64,000 bases of DNA from JAXLRU01 sp046330935 (GCA_046330935.1 JAXLRU010000007.1:293887-357886), one strand, 5' to 3'; shown: positions 51,664 through 60,290, numbered from the stretch's first letter. Notes: generated by a model from the letters alone, not told the origin. Made by a program: numbers and translations.

Positions 51664-52791
51664 TCAGGCGACGACGCCCAGGCGGCGCAGCTCGACGCCG
51701 AGGTCGTGGGGACGGCTGGAGGCGGCCATCGCGTCGTCCACCGTCACGACGCCGTCGCGGACCAGCGCGATCAGGTGCTGGTCGAACGTCTGCATGCCGT
51801 AGAAGCTGCCCTCGGCGATGAGGTCGGTGAGCTGTGACGTCTTCTCCTCGTCGACGATCGCGTCGTAGACGCGGCCGGTGTTGACGCAGACCTCCATCGC
51901 GACGCAGCGGCCCAGGCCGTCGGCTCGGGGGACCAGCCGCTGGCAGATGATGCCGCGCAGGGCGCCGCCCAGCGACAGGCGCACCTGGTGCTGCTCGTGC
52001 GGGGGGAAGAAGTCGATCACACGGGCGATCGTCTCCTTCGCGTCGGTCGTGTGCAGCGTCGACATGACGAAGTGGCCGGTCTCCGCGGCCGCGAGCGCCG
52101 CGCGCACCGTCTCCTGGTCGCGCATCTCACCGACGAGGATGACGTCGGGGTCCTGCCGCATCGCCGCCCGCAGCGCGGTCGCGAAGTCGCTGGTGTCGAC
52201 CCGCACCTCGCGCTGGTTCACCATGGCGAGCTTGTCGTGGTGGAGGATCTCGATCGGGTCCTCGATGGTGACGACGTGCACCTCGCGCGAGGAGTTGATC
52301 AGGTCGACCATGCCCGCGAGGGTCGTCGACTTGCCCGAGCCGGTGGGGCCCGTGACGAGGACGAGCCCGCGGGGCTCCAGGGCGAGCTTGCCGATGACCG
52401 GCGGCAGCCCCAGGTCCTCCAGGGGGATCGCGCCGATCGAGACGCGTCGGAAGACCAGCCCGCACGTGCCGCGCGCCCGGAAGGCGTTCACGCGGAACCG
52501 GCCGACGCCGGGCAGGGAGTAGGCGAAGTCGGCCTCGTGGGTGCGCGCGAACTCCTCGCGGAGGTCCTCGCGCAGCACCTCGTCGACGAACCGCTCGGTG
52601 TCCTCCGGGGTCAGCGTCGGCGCCTGCAGCTTGCGCAGCCGGCCGTCGATGCGCACCCGGGGCGGCGATCCGACCTTGAGGTGCAGGTCGGAGCCGAACA
52701 GCTCGGAGAGCGCGCGCAGGTAGGGGTGCACGGTGGGCTGGGGCTCGGTCACCTTCAGCGGATCGGCCTCGCACTGATCGCCCTTGAGCAC
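51664..52791 (-). CDS. pilT: PilT-type twitching/retraction ATPase
   Basis: A 375-residue secretion-type ATPase. It has an N-terminal PAS-like domain (SDLHLKVGSPPRVRIDGRL), Walker A GPTGSGKST, Asp box VVTIEDPIE, Walker B DPDVILVGEMRD and His box STLHTTDAKETI. The PilT signature GSFYGMQTFDQHL region is present. It powers type IV pilus retraction in the family; no other pilus gene is nearby. GTG 52791 is the longest start; GTG 52752 is an alternative and neither has a clear ribosome site. Confidence 0.9.
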   Translation of the reverse strand: MLKGDQCEADPLKVTEPQPTVHPYLRALSELFGSDLHLKVGSPPRVRIDGRLRKLQAPTLTPEDTERFVDEVLREDLREEFARTHEADFAYSLPGVGRFRVNAFRARGTCGLVFRRVSIGAIPLEDLGLPPVIGKLALEPRGLVLVTGPTGSGKSTTLAGMVDLINSSREVHVVTIEDPIEILHHDKLAMVNQREVRVDTSDFATALRAAMRQDPDVILVGEMRDQETVRAALAAAETGHFVMSTLHTTDAKETIARVIDFFPPHEQHQVRLSLGGALRGIICQRLVPRADGLGRCVAMEVCVNTGRVYDAIVDEEKTSQLTDLIAEGSFYGMQTFDQHLIALVRDGVVTVDDAMAASSRPHDLGVELRRLGVVA

Positions 52792-52901
52792 CTCGCGCGT
52801 ACGAGCCCCGGCCGGTCCTGTGGGACGATGGCCCGTGACCGTCGGCAGTCGCCGGCACGGCCGCCCCTTCCGGTGCGGTCGGACGTTCAGGAGGAGACGC
52901 G

Positions 52902-52976
52902 ATGAGCAAGCGCGCGCGCAAGCGTCGGTCCCGCAAGGGCAACGGCGCCAACCACGGCAACCGCCCCAACGCCTGA
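52902..52976 (+). CDS. Ribosomal protein bL37 (24 residues)
   Basis: A 24-residue, strongly basic peptide: MSKRARKRRSRKGNGANHGN then RPNA. This matches the mycobacterial large-subunit protein bL37 in length, start and the NHGxRPNA end (from memory). AGGAGG lies 6-7 nt upstream of the ATG, a very strong ribosome site. It lies by the SigR/RsrA genes, a location I recall from mycobacteria too. It converges with rsrA on a strong shared terminator. Confidence 0.8.
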   Translation: MSKRARKRRSRKGNGANHGNRPNA

Positions 52977-53026
52977 GTTCTCAGCGCAGGGCATGCCGTC
53001 GCCACCCCACGGTGGCCACACAGCGA

Positions 53027-53059
53027 TCAGGCCGGTCACCCGCAGGGTGATCGGCCTGA
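53027..53059. terminator. Bidirectional terminator of bL37 and rsrA
   Basis: TCAGGCCGGTCACCC and GGGTGATCGGCCTGA form a 15-bp stem with one G-T pair and a 3-nt loop. Confidence 0.8.
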
Positions 53060-53077
53060 CGTGCATGAGGGGGCGGC

Positions 53078-53341
53078 TCAGCCGAGGTCGACCTCGACCT
53101 GCGTGATCCGCACCAGGATCCGGGCGCGCAGCTCCTCGGGGGCCGAGTCGCAGCCGCAGCTGCGCTTGAGCAGCAGCTTCATCAGCTGATCGGCCTCGTA
53201 CTCGGTGAGGCAGGGGCCGCACTCGCCGAGGTGCTGCTTGATCTTCGCGCAGTCGTCGGCGGTCAGCTCGCCGTCGAGGTACTCGAACAGGCGGTCCAGG
53301 ACGGCGCCGCAGTCGGTCTCGTGGGGGTTGCCGCAGCTCAT
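53078..53341 (-). CDS. rsrA: Zinc-binding anti-sigma factor RsrA-like
   Basis: An 87-residue ZAS-family protein. Cys residues at 3 and 11 (MSCGNPHETDC), the HxxxCxxC motif in QHLGECGPCL and the later SCGCDS match redox-sensitive RsrA. Oxidation releases zinc and frees SigR, by family. The ATG overlaps the sigR stop (ATGA). Confidence 0.92.
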   Translation of the reverse strand: MSCGNPHETDCGAVLDRLFEYLDGELTADDCAKIKQHLGECGPCLTEYEADQLMKLLLKRSCGCDSAPEELRARILVRITQVEVDLG

Positions 53342-54012
53342 CGGGCACCCCCGTCGCTGTTCGCCGCCGCCAGGCCACGCTCGCGGGCGTAGTCGGAGAG
53401 CAGGTCGCGAAGCTGGCGCCGCCCGCGGTGCAGGCGCGACATCACCGTCCCGATCGGCGTCCCCATGATCTCGGCGATCTCCTTGTACGCGAATCCCTCG
53501 ACGTCGGCGAGGTAGACGGCGATCCGGAACTCCTCGGGGATGCGCGCCAGCGCGTCCTTCACGTCGGAGTCGGGCAGGCGGTCCAGCGCCTCCGCCTCCG
53601 CGGACCGCAGGCCGGCCGAGGTGTGCGACTCGGCCCGGGCGAGCTGCCAGTCCTCGATGTCCTCCGACGCCGACTGCTGGGGCTCGCGCTGCTTCTTGCG
53701 GTAGGAGTTGATGTAGGCGTTGGTGAGGATGCGGTACAGCCACGCCTTGAGGTTGGTGCCGGGCTCGTACTGGTGGAACGAGGCGAACGCCTTGGCGAAC
53801 GCCTCCTGCACGAGGTCTTCGGCGTCGGAGGGGTTGCGGGTCATCCGCAACGCCGCCGAGTACAGCTGGTCGAGGAACGGCAGCGCCTCGCGCTCGAACC
53901 GGGCGGCGCGCTCGGGCGCCGACTCCGCGCGGGGTGCCCGGGTACCCGCCTCGTCCGGGTCGACCACGACGGGCCGCGCGGGCACGCCAAGGTCGGAACT
54001 CTGCTCAGCCAT
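53338..54012 (-). CDS. sigR: Thiol-stress ECF sigma factor SigR/SigH
   Basis: A 224-residue sigma factor. Region 2 is QLYSAALRMTRNPSDAEDLVQEAFAKAF and GTNLKAWLYRILTNAYINSYRKKQREP; region 4 is IPEEFRIAVYLADVEGFAYKEIAEIMGTPIGTVMSRLHRGRRQLRDLL in order. It is coupled to rsrA. ATG 54012 is chosen; TAGGCT lies 8 nt upstream, a possible second promoter. A GGAAT-N19-GTT promoter at 54206-54232 suggests positive autoregulation. The frame is open to 54207, but that start lies in the promoter itself. Confidence 0.93.
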   Translation of the reverse strand: MAEQSSDLGVPARPVVVDPDEAGTRAPRAESAPERAARFEREALPFLDQLYSAALRMTRNPSDAEDLVQEAFAKAFASFHQYEPGTNLKAWLYRILTNAYINSYRKKQREPQQSASEDIEDWQLARAESHTSAGLRSAEAEALDRLPDSDVKDALARIPEEFRIAVYLADVEGFAYKEIAEIMGTPIGTVMSRLHRGRRQLRDLLSDYARERGLAAANSDGGAR

Positions 54013-54205
54013 CGCGCGAGAGCCTAGCCGTCGCAGCGGCAGGTCACCCCCCGACGGCATCCGCACCCGCAGGGCGTCGCCGCCCGAGGACAGCGGCGGC
54101 GGGCAATGATCGCCCTGGTCCTGGACGGAGGGGGGACACAAGCTGAGCACGAACACTCCCTGCAGGCCGAGGGCTTCACCCGGGTTCGGCACGGTCGTCG
54201 GCCTC

Positions 54206-54232
54206 AACGCGCGCCCCGCTCGGGTGCATTCC
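54206..54232 (-). promoter_or_regulatory. SigR-type promoter
   Basis: On the leftward strand GGAAT and GTT are 19 nt apart, close to the GGAAT-N18/19-GTT consensus of SigR/SigH. It would give a sigR leader of roughly 185 nt. Confidence 0.65.
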
Positions 54233-54311
54233 CCGTCCCCGTCGCGGCGCGGGCGTGGACGCGGGACCTTGGCCGGGCGGGCACGGCGGGGACTCGGCTA
54301 CCGTGACGACC

Positions 54312-54842
54312 ATGGCGTCGCACTTCGTGGAACTCCTGCAGAAGCAGGTCCGCAACGAGTTCACGGCCAGCCAGCAGTACCTGGCGGTGGCCGTGTGGTT
54401 CGACGGGCAGGACCTGCCCCAGCTGGCCGGGCACTTCTACCGGCAGGCGCTCGAGGAGCGCAATCACGCGTTGATGCTGGTCAAGTACCTGCTCGACCGC
54501 AATCTCCCCGTCGAGGTCACGGGCGTGGACGACGTCCGCAACACGTTCTCGACGCCGGTCGAGCCCGTGGCGCTGGCCCTGGAGCAGGAGAAGGCCGTCA
54601 CCGCGCAGATCGAGGGGCTGTTCAAGGCCGCGCGCGAGGAGTTCGACGCGATGGGCGAGCAGTTCATGCTCTGGTTCCTCAAGGAGCAGGTCGAGGAGGT
54701 CGCTTCCATGTCGACCCTGCTCACCATCTGCCAGCGCGCCGGCAACGACTGGTTCCACATCGAGGACTACCTCGCGCGTGAGGCCGTGGGCGACAGCGGC
54801 GCCGACACCTCCGCACCCGAGGTCGCCGGCGGGCCGCTGTAG
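54312..54842 (+). CDS. Ferritin (BfrB-like)
   Basis: A 176-residue ferritin. Ferroxidase residues are in VRNEFTASQQYLAVAVWF, RQALEERNHALMLVKYLL and LKEQVEEVASMSTL, as in BfrB. It stores iron as an oxide in a 24-mer. TACCGT lies 7 nt before the ATG, so the leader would be very short. It is divergent from sigR, so oxidant and iron responses share this spacer. Confidence 0.92.
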   Translation: MASHFVELLQKQVRNEFTASQQYLAVAVWFDGQDLPQLAGHFYRQALEERNHALMLVKYLLDRNLPVEVTGVDDVRNTFSTPVEPVALALEQEKAVTAQIEGLFKAAREEFDAMGEQFMLWFLKEQVEEVASMSTLLTICQRAGNDWFHIEDYLAREAVGDSGADTSAPEVAGGPL

Positions 54843-54870
54843 GACCGCACGGCGGCGGCGCCCGCGCGAG

Positions 54871-55503
54871 CTAGACCCCGGGCGTCCCCGGCAGGGACGC
54901 GACGACGGCGGCGGCGACGGCGGACGGGTCGGCCTTCAGCGCGTGGTCGCCGGGGACGGCGTGCACGCGCACGTCCTCGACTCCGCGGACCGCCTCGACG
55001 ACCTCGTCCGGGCGGCCGAACGCGTCGCGCTCCCCCTGGACGACGGTCACCGGCACCCCGGCCCCACGCAGTTCCTCGGCGCGCGAGCGTTCGGGACGGC
55101 CCGGCGGGTGTAGCGGGAACGCGAGGCACATCACGGCGTCGGCGCCCACGGCCCCCGCGGTGCGGCAGGCCACCCGCGCCCCGGCGCTGCGCCCGCCGAC
55201 CACCAGCGGCGTCCGGGGCTCGTGAAGGCCGGGCAGCACCGCCTCCAGCACCTCCAGCCAGTACCGGTCCAGGTGCGCCGGGGGCGGGGCCACCTTGCGG
55301 CCGGCTACGCGCCACGGCTGCTCGACGAGGAGCGCGCGCCACCCGCGCTCGGCCGCGGCGGAGGCGACCGCGCGCAGGTCGACGGCGTCGATCCCGCCGC
55401 CCGCGCCGTGGCCCAGCACCAGCAGCCCGCCACCGGCCTCGCCCTGCACGAGGACGCGCGCCGGCCCCGCGCTCGTCGTCACCGCCTGCTCAGAAGAGGG
55501 CAT
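54871..55503 (-). CDS. Alpha/beta hydrolase (TEX30/KAT-type)
   Basis: A 210-residue hydrolase: LLVLGHGAGGGIDAVDLRAV near the start, the nucleophile in VVGGRSAGARVACR, an Asp in VVQGERDAFG and His in VPGDHALK. Such small hydrolases resemble dienelactone hydrolases. Substrate is unknown. It overlaps the 3' end of the upstream gene by 14 bp and is co-transcribed with it. Confidence 0.82.
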   Translation of the reverse strand: MPSSEQAVTTSAGPARVLVQGEAGGGLLVLGHGAGGGIDAVDLRAVASAAAERGWRALLVEQPWRVAGRKVAPPPAHLDRYWLEVLEAVLPGLHEPRTPLVVGGRSAGARVACRTAGAVGADAVMCLAFPLHPPGRPERSRAEELRGAGVPVTVVQGERDAFGRPDEVVEAVRGVEDVRVHAVPGDHALKADPSAVAAAVVASLPGTPGV

Positions 55504-56362
55504 CGGGACGCTCCAGTACCTCGCCGGTCGCCACGTCGATCTCGGGCTGCCGTTCGAGCAGTTGCGGCCCGTTGTTGGCGACGCTGTTGACCTCGGTGGA
55601 GACGGGGTAGGCCGTGAAGGAGCCCGCCGGCAGCGGCGTCAGCAGCGGCGCGACCGCTGCGGGGTCGCCGACGTCGGGGTCGAGCCACGCCTGCCACCGC
55701 TCGCGCGGCAGGACCAGGGGCATCCGGTCGTGGATGTGGGCGAGCTCGGGGGCGGCGGCGGTGGTGAGGATCGTGAAGGTGCTCAACCAGGCGCGGGCGT
55801 CGTGCGGGTCGGGCACGGAGGCGTCGCGCCAGAACTCGTACAGGCCCGCGAAGGCGACGCCGGGCGCCCCGCTCGCCTCGGGCGTGGCGGTGATGAAGTG
55901 CGGGCGCTTCACCGGCTTCGGCTTGCCCCTACCCGAGGCCGGCGCCACCGGCGGCAGCACCTGCCACTCGTACCAGCCGTCCGCGGGCACCAGGCACCTC
56001 CGGGCGGCGGCCGCCCGGCGGAACGACCCCTTCTCGAGGACCCCCTCGGACCGCGCGTTGATCATGCGCGCCCCCACCGACGGGTCCTTCGCCCACGAGG
56101 GCACCAGCCCCCAGCGCAACAGGCGCAACCAGCGGACGGCCTCGGGGGGCGGCGCGGGAGCCTCGCCGTCGGACCCGGCGGTGTCGGACGACGCGCGCGG
56201 GCGCCGCTGCAGCACCACCAGGGCGGGCTTGGTGGGCGCGACGTTCCAGTCCGGCTGGGCTGCCGCCGGCGCCTCCCCCGGGCCGGGCCCGTCGGTGGCC
56301 TCGACCTCGAACTCCTCCACGAGGTCGTCGGGGTTGCTGCTGGCCGCATAGCGTCCGCACAT
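55490..56362 (-). CDS. HMCES/YedK-type SOS-associated peptidase
   Basis: A 290-residue SRAP protein. The catalytic Cys2 is in MCGRYAAS; NVAPTKPALVV, MINARSEG, RRCLVPADGWYEWQ and HDRMPLVLP complete the family. It forms a protective thiazolidine link with abasic sites in single-stranded DNA. An Ala/Pro-rich insertion occurs at about 27-60. ATG 56362 fixes Cys at position 2. Confidence 0.92.
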   Translation of the reverse strand: MCGRYAASSNPDDLVEEFEVEATDGPGPGEAPAAAQPDWNVAPTKPALVVLQRRPRASSDTAGSDGEAPAPPPEAVRWLRLLRWGLVPSWAKDPSVGARMINARSEGVLEKGSFRRAAAARRCLVPADGWYEWQVLPPVAPASGRGKPKPVKRPHFITATPEASGAPGVAFAGLYEFWRDASVPDPHDARAWLSTFTILTTAAAPELAHIHDRMPLVLPRERWQAWLDPDVGDPAAVAPLLTPLPAGSFTAYPVSTEVNSVANNGPQLLERQPEIDVATGEVLERPDALF

Positions 56363-56771
56363 GCGCCCAGCCTCCCACCGCAGCCCGCGCCGCGCCCCGG
56401 ATCGACGCCCGTGAGTTGCCCGCCGGATCGGCGGGACGATCCGGTGCGGTGACCGCGACCGGGAGATCGACGAATTCCGGGACGCCGCGCCACGACGTGC
56501 GGCGGCGGCGGGAATGGGTGCGGACGGCAATCCGCGGGCCCGGCGGCGAGCAGGCGCCACCGGGCGCAGCGACGCAGAAAGAGCGGGTTTTTCTGTCATC
56601 GACGACGCCCTTCCACCACCGTCCCTCCAGCGGCAGGATCGATGGTTGACACCGGCCGCGCGCGGTGCCAACGTCGACCCCCGCTCCCCTTTCGCTGAAT
56701 TCCCTGCCGAGCAATTGGTCGGACAGGTGATCAGCGCCGATGACCGTCCTGATCCCCGGAAAGGACCACCG
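56363..56771. other. Divergent control region of xylanase and SRAP genes
   Basis: In this 409-bp spacer the only strong signals are a CCCGCCG/CGGCGGG hairpin near 56419-56436, a T5 run at about 56588-56592 and the xylanase promoter with its inverted repeat at 56646-56674. No gene is seen. Confidence 0.45.
56646..56674 (+). promoter_or_regulatory. Xylanase promoter with overlapping operator-like repeat
   Basis: A perfect TTGACA (56646-56651) is 17 nt from CAACGT. TTGACACCG and CGGTGCCAA (56663-56671) form an inverted repeat, 8 of 9 matching, that covers both elements. A repressor of the LacI or similar type would fit; its identity is unknown. Confidence 0.6.
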
Positions 56772-58187
56772 ATGTCGGACCCCGTCAAGGCGCGAGGGCG
56801 CGCCGCGATGTCTGCTCGCCTGGCCTGTCTCGTCGCTCCGCTCGGCGTGGCCCTCATCGGTGCGGCGTTGATCGTCCCCACGTCGGCGGACGCCGCGGGC
56901 ACCACACTGGCCGAGGCCGCGCGCCAGAGCGGTCGGTACTTCGGCACCGCCATGACCACGGGGGACACGAACGACCCGAGCCAGGAGCCGACGGTCCGGC
57001 GTGAGTTCGACATGATGACGGCCGTCAACGAGATGAAGCCGGACGCCACCGAGCCCAATGCCGGGCAGTTCGACTTCTCCCGCGGCGACCAGGTCTACAA
57101 CTGGGCGGTCGCCCGGGGCATGCGCGTGCGCGGCCACACGCTGGCCTGGCACGCCCAGCAGCCGCGGTGGTGGGGAGGGCTGTCGGGGACGTCTCTTCGG
57201 CAGGCGATGATCAGCCACATCAACGGGGTGATGGCCCATTACAAGGGCAAGCTCTACGCCTGGGACGTGGTGAACGAGGCCTATTCCGATTCCGGTGGCG
57301 GGCGCCGCGCCTCGAACCTCCAGGCCACCGGGAACGACTGGATCGAGGTGGCATTCCGGACGGCCCGGGAGGCCGACCCGTCCGTGAAGCTCTGTTACAA
57401 CGACTACAACACCGACGACTGGAACTCGCCCAAGACGCAGGGCGTGTACAGCATGGTCAAGGACTTCAAGGCCCGCGGAGTGCCGATCGACTGCGTGGGG
57501 TTCCAGACCCACTTCACCGGCGGCAGCTCGCTCCCGAGCACCTTCCAGACCACGCTGTCGAGCTTCGCCGCCCTCGGGGTCGACGTGCAGCTCACCGAGG
57601 TCGACGTCACCAACGCCTCCCCCACCCAGTACGCGGGCCTCACCCAGGCCTGCATGAACGTGCCGCGCTGCGCCGGCATCACCCTGTGGGGCTTCCGCGA
57701 CAGCAACTCCTGGCGCGGCAGTGAGCGCCCGCTGCCCTTCGACGGCAACAACGCGAAGAAGCCCGCGTACTTCTCGATCCTCGACGCGCTGAACAACGCC
57801 GCCACCACCTACGGCGGCGGGCCGACCGTGACGCCGACGACCACCACGTCCTCGCCGACGACCACCACGACGCCGCCCCCGACCACCACGACCAAGCCGC
57901 CGGCGACGGGCAAGGTCAAGACCGTGAAGAAGTGCCGGACGGGCAAGAACGGCAAGAAGACCTGCAGGACGATCACGCGCACCCTCAAGAAGCCCGCCGC
58001 GTGCGGCGCGGTCGAGGTCACGGCCGCCTGGCCGGGCGGCTTCGTGGCGGTCGTCGGCGGCGACGCCCGGCGTCTGGTCGCTCCCGCCGGCGCCCGGGTC
58101 ACGGAGGTGGTGGCCGCGGGTCCCTCGGTCGTCGTCCGGGGCACCGGGGACCCCACGGCGTTGTCGATGGCCTGCTCGGGAGTCTGA
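56772..58187 (+). CDS. Secreted endo-1,4-beta-xylanase (GH10) with unassigned C-terminal module
   Basis: A 471-residue secreted enzyme. A signal peptide (about 1-38, ending TSADAA) precedes a GH10 barrel (about 40-350). The acid/base Glu is in WDVVNEAYSD and the nucleophile Glu in VQLTEVDVTN; GHTLAWHAQQPRWW and ITLWGFRDSNSW are also typical. A Thr/Pro linker (about 358-382) joins a Lys/Arg- and Cys-containing region (KKCRTGKNGKKTCR) and a ~70-residue end with CGAVEVTAAWPGGFVAVVGG, only its opening recalling a CBM2 domain. ATG 56772 has AAAGGA upstream. Confidence 0.92.
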   Translation: MSDPVKARGRAAMSARLACLVAPLGVALIGAALIVPTSADAAGTTLAEAARQSGRYFGTAMTTGDTNDPSQEPTVRREFDMMTAVNEMKPDATEPNAGQFDFSRGDQVYNWAVARGMRVRGHTLAWHAQQPRWWGGLSGTSLRQAMISHINGVMAHYKGKLYAWDVVNEAYSDSGGGRRASNLQATGNDWIEVAFRTAREADPSVKLCYNDYNTDDWNSPKTQGVYSMVKDFKARGVPIDCVGFQTHFTGGSSLPSTFQTTLSSFAALGVDVQLTEVDVTNASPTQYAGLTQACMNVPRCAGITLWGFRDSNSWRGSERPLPFDGNNAKKPAYFSILDALNNAATTYGGGPTVTPTTTTSSPTTTTTPPPTTTTKPPATGKVKTVKKCRTGKNGKKTCRTITRTLKKPAACGAVEVTAAWPGGFVAVVGGDARRLVAPAGARVTEVVAAGPSVVVRGTGDPTALSMACSGV

Positions 58188-58203
58188 GCGGCACCGCGGT
58201 GAC

Positions 58204-58239
58204 GGCGGACGGGACGCACGCACGCGCGTCCCGTCCGCC
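58204..58239 (+). terminator. Xylanase terminator
   Basis: GGCGGACGGGACGC and GCGTCCCGTCCGCC make a perfect 14-bp stem with an 8-nt loop. Confidence 0.8.
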
Positions 58240-58336
58240 ACGCGCGGCCCCACGACGACGGCACGATCGGCGGCCGGTGCGCCCCGTTGCCGCGCGTGTG
58301 CGTGCGAGATCGTCCCGGATTGGGTAGTCAAGACCC

Positions 58337-58894
58337 ATGACTCTCGTGCGCAGGCTGGCCCGCCCCCTCATCGCCGCCCCCGTGATCGCCGCGGGCCTGG
58401 ACGCCCTGCGCCACCCGGGCCCGAAGGTCGACGCCGTCCGGCCGCTCGTCGGCAAGGTCAGTTCGACCCTCAACGTGCCCGACCGGCCCGAGACCTACCT
58501 GCGTGCCAGCGGGGCGGGGCAGGTCGGCGCGGGGCTGCTGTTCGCCACCGGCAAGCTGCCGCGGCTCAGCGCGCTCGTGATGGCGCTGACGATGGTGCCC
58601 ACCGGCCCGACGCAGCACGCGTTCTGGACCGAGCAGGACCCGGAGGCCAAGCGCGCGTCGAAGGCGGCGTTCCTCACCTGGCTCGGCCTGCTGGGGGCGG
58701 CCCTGCTCGCGGCCGTGGACACCCAGGGCCGCCCCGGGCTCGCATGGCGCTCCAAGCACGCCGCCCAGCACCTCGGCGCCGGCGCCCACCGGGCCCGCAA
58801 GGACGCCGACGCGGCGCTGTCCCACGCCGGCCGCGGCGCCCGCCGCAAGGCGGCGAAGGCACGCGCCAAGGCCGAGGACCTGCTGCCCGGCTGA
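58337..58894 (+). CDS. DoxX-family membrane protein
   Basis: A 185-residue protein with about four membrane helices. RRLARPLIAAPVIAAGLDALRHP at the start and a later GAGQVGAGLLFATGKLPRLSALVMAL are DoxX-like. The last ~45 residues form a basic Ala/Lys/Arg-rich cytoplasmic tail. TAGTCA lies 6 nt before the ATG. Cellular role is not defined for most members. Confidence 0.82.
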   Translation: MTLVRRLARPLIAAPVIAAGLDALRHPGPKVDAVRPLVGKVSSTLNVPDRPETYLRASGAGQVGAGLLFATGKLPRLSALVMALTMVPTGPTQHAFWTEQDPEAKRASKAAFLTWLGLLGAALLAAVDTQGRPGLAWRSKHAAQHLGAGAHRARKDADAALSHAGRGARRKAAKARAKAEDLLPG

Positions 58895-58918
58895 TCCGGC
58901 CCCGATCCCCCCACGCAC

Positions 58919-58924
58919 TACCCT
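58919..58924 (+). promoter_or_regulatory. -10 hexamer of aroA
   Basis: TACCCT, exactly 6 nt before ATG 58931; predicts a leaderless message. Confidence 0.5.
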
Positions 58925-58930
58925 CGACCC

Positions 58931-60259
58931 ATGACCTCTGCGCCGACGTCGGCGGCCTGGCCTGCCCCCGAAGCCCTCCGCCCCGTGACGGCGACGGTGA
59001 CCCTGCCCGGGTCGAAGTCGTTGACGAACCGCTACCTGGTGCTGGCCGCGCTGGCGGAGGAGCCGTCGCGGCTGCGGGCACCCCTGCGCTCGCGCGACAC
59101 GCTGCTGATGGCCGCCGCCCTGCGCGCGATGGGCGTCGACGTCGCCGACGTGCCCGGCACCGGCTCGTTCGGGGAGGACTGGCTGATCACTCCCACGGCC
59201 ACCCCGGGACCGGCCCAGGTGGACTGCGGCCTGGCCGGGACCATCATGCGGTTCCTGCCGCCGGCCGCCGCGCTGGCCGACGGCGACGTGCGCTTCGACG
59301 GCGACCCCCGCGCCCGGCAGCGCCCCATGGGTCCGGTGCTGTCCGCGCTGCGTGACCTCGGTGTCGACATCGACGACGACGGCCGCGGCGCCCTGCCGTT
59401 CACGGTCCGCGGCCGCGGTCACGTGCCGGGCGGTCACGTGCGGATCGACGCGTCGGCGTCCTCGCAGTTCGTCTCGGGCCTGCTGCTGTCGGGCGCGCGC
59501 TTCGACGACGGCGTCACCATCGACCACGTCGGACCGCCCATCCCCAGCGAGCCGCACGTCGTCATGACCGTCGAGGCGCTGCGCGACGTGGGCGTCGTCG
59601 TCGACGAGCCCGGGCCCACCACCTGGCGGGTGCACCCCGGCCCCGTGGGGGCCCTCGACGTGCAGGTCGAGCCCGACCTCTCCAACGCCGCTCCGTTCCT
59701 CGCCGCCGCGGCCGTCTCGGGCGGCAGCGTGACGGTGCCCGGCTGGCCGCAGCACACCACGCAGGCCGGTGACCTGCTGCGCGACCTGCTCGACAGCATG
59801 GGCGCCGACGTCGCGCTCGACCGTGACGGTCTCACCGTCAGCGGGACCGGCGAGCTGTACGGGATCGACGCCGACCTGCGCGCCGCCGGGGAGCTCACGC
59901 CGGTCGTCGCGGCGCTGGCCGCCCTCGCCGACTCCCCCTCGCAGTTGCGCGGCGTCGCGCACCTCCGCGGCCACGAGACCGACCGGCTGGCCGCGCTCGC
60001 CGCCGAACTCAGCGCCCTGGGCGCCGAGGCGACCGAGACCGAGGACGGCCTGATCATCAAGCCGCGCCCGATGACCGGCACGGTCTTCCACACCTACGAC
60101 GACCACCGGATGGCCCATGCCGCCGCCGTGATCGGCCTGCGCGTGCCCGGGGTCCTGGTGGAGAACGTCGAGACCACCGCGAAGACGCTGCCCGGGTTCA
60201 CCGGGCTCTGGGAGTCGATGCTGGCGGGCGAACCGGCCTCCGGGAGCGCGCGCCGGTGA
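58931..60259 (+). CDS. aroA: 3-phosphoshikimate 1-carboxyvinyltransferase (EPSP synthase)
   Basis: A 442-residue shikimate-pathway enzyme. LPGSKSLTNRYLVLAALA binds phosphoenolpyruvate, CGLAGTIMRFLPP and RARQRPMGPVL line the active site, and DHRMAHAAAVIG is near the end. The domain order and length are normal. rsgA begins 31 bp after its stop, a pairing known in actinobacteria. Confidence 0.95.
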   Translation: MTSAPTSAAWPAPEALRPVTATVTLPGSKSLTNRYLVLAALAEEPSRLRAPLRSRDTLLMAAALRAMGVDVADVPGTGSFGEDWLITPTATPGPAQVDCGLAGTIMRFLPPAAALADGDVRFDGDPRARQRPMGPVLSALRDLGVDIDDDGRGALPFTVRGRGHVPGGHVRIDASASSQFVSGLLLSGARFDDGVTIDHVGPPIPSEPHVVMTVEALRDVGVVVDEPGPTTWRVHPGPVGALDVQVEPDLSNAAPFLAAAAVSGGSVTVPGWPQHTTQAGDLLRDLLDSMGADVALDRDGLTVSGTGELYGIDADLRAAGELTPVVAALAALADSPSQLRGVAHLRGHETDRLAALAAELSALGAEATETEDGLIIKPRPMTGTVFHTYDDHRMAHAAAVIGLRVPGVLVENVETTAKTLPGFTGLWESMLAGEPASGSARR

Positions 60260-60290
60260 GGCGGGCGACGAGCGCGGGAGGTCCCCGCCC

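Noticed and set aside
54012..54207. N-terminally extended SigR form like that of Streptomyces
   Set aside because: The frame is open, but its only start (TTG 54207) lies within the predicted SigR promoter, so that transcript could not encode it.
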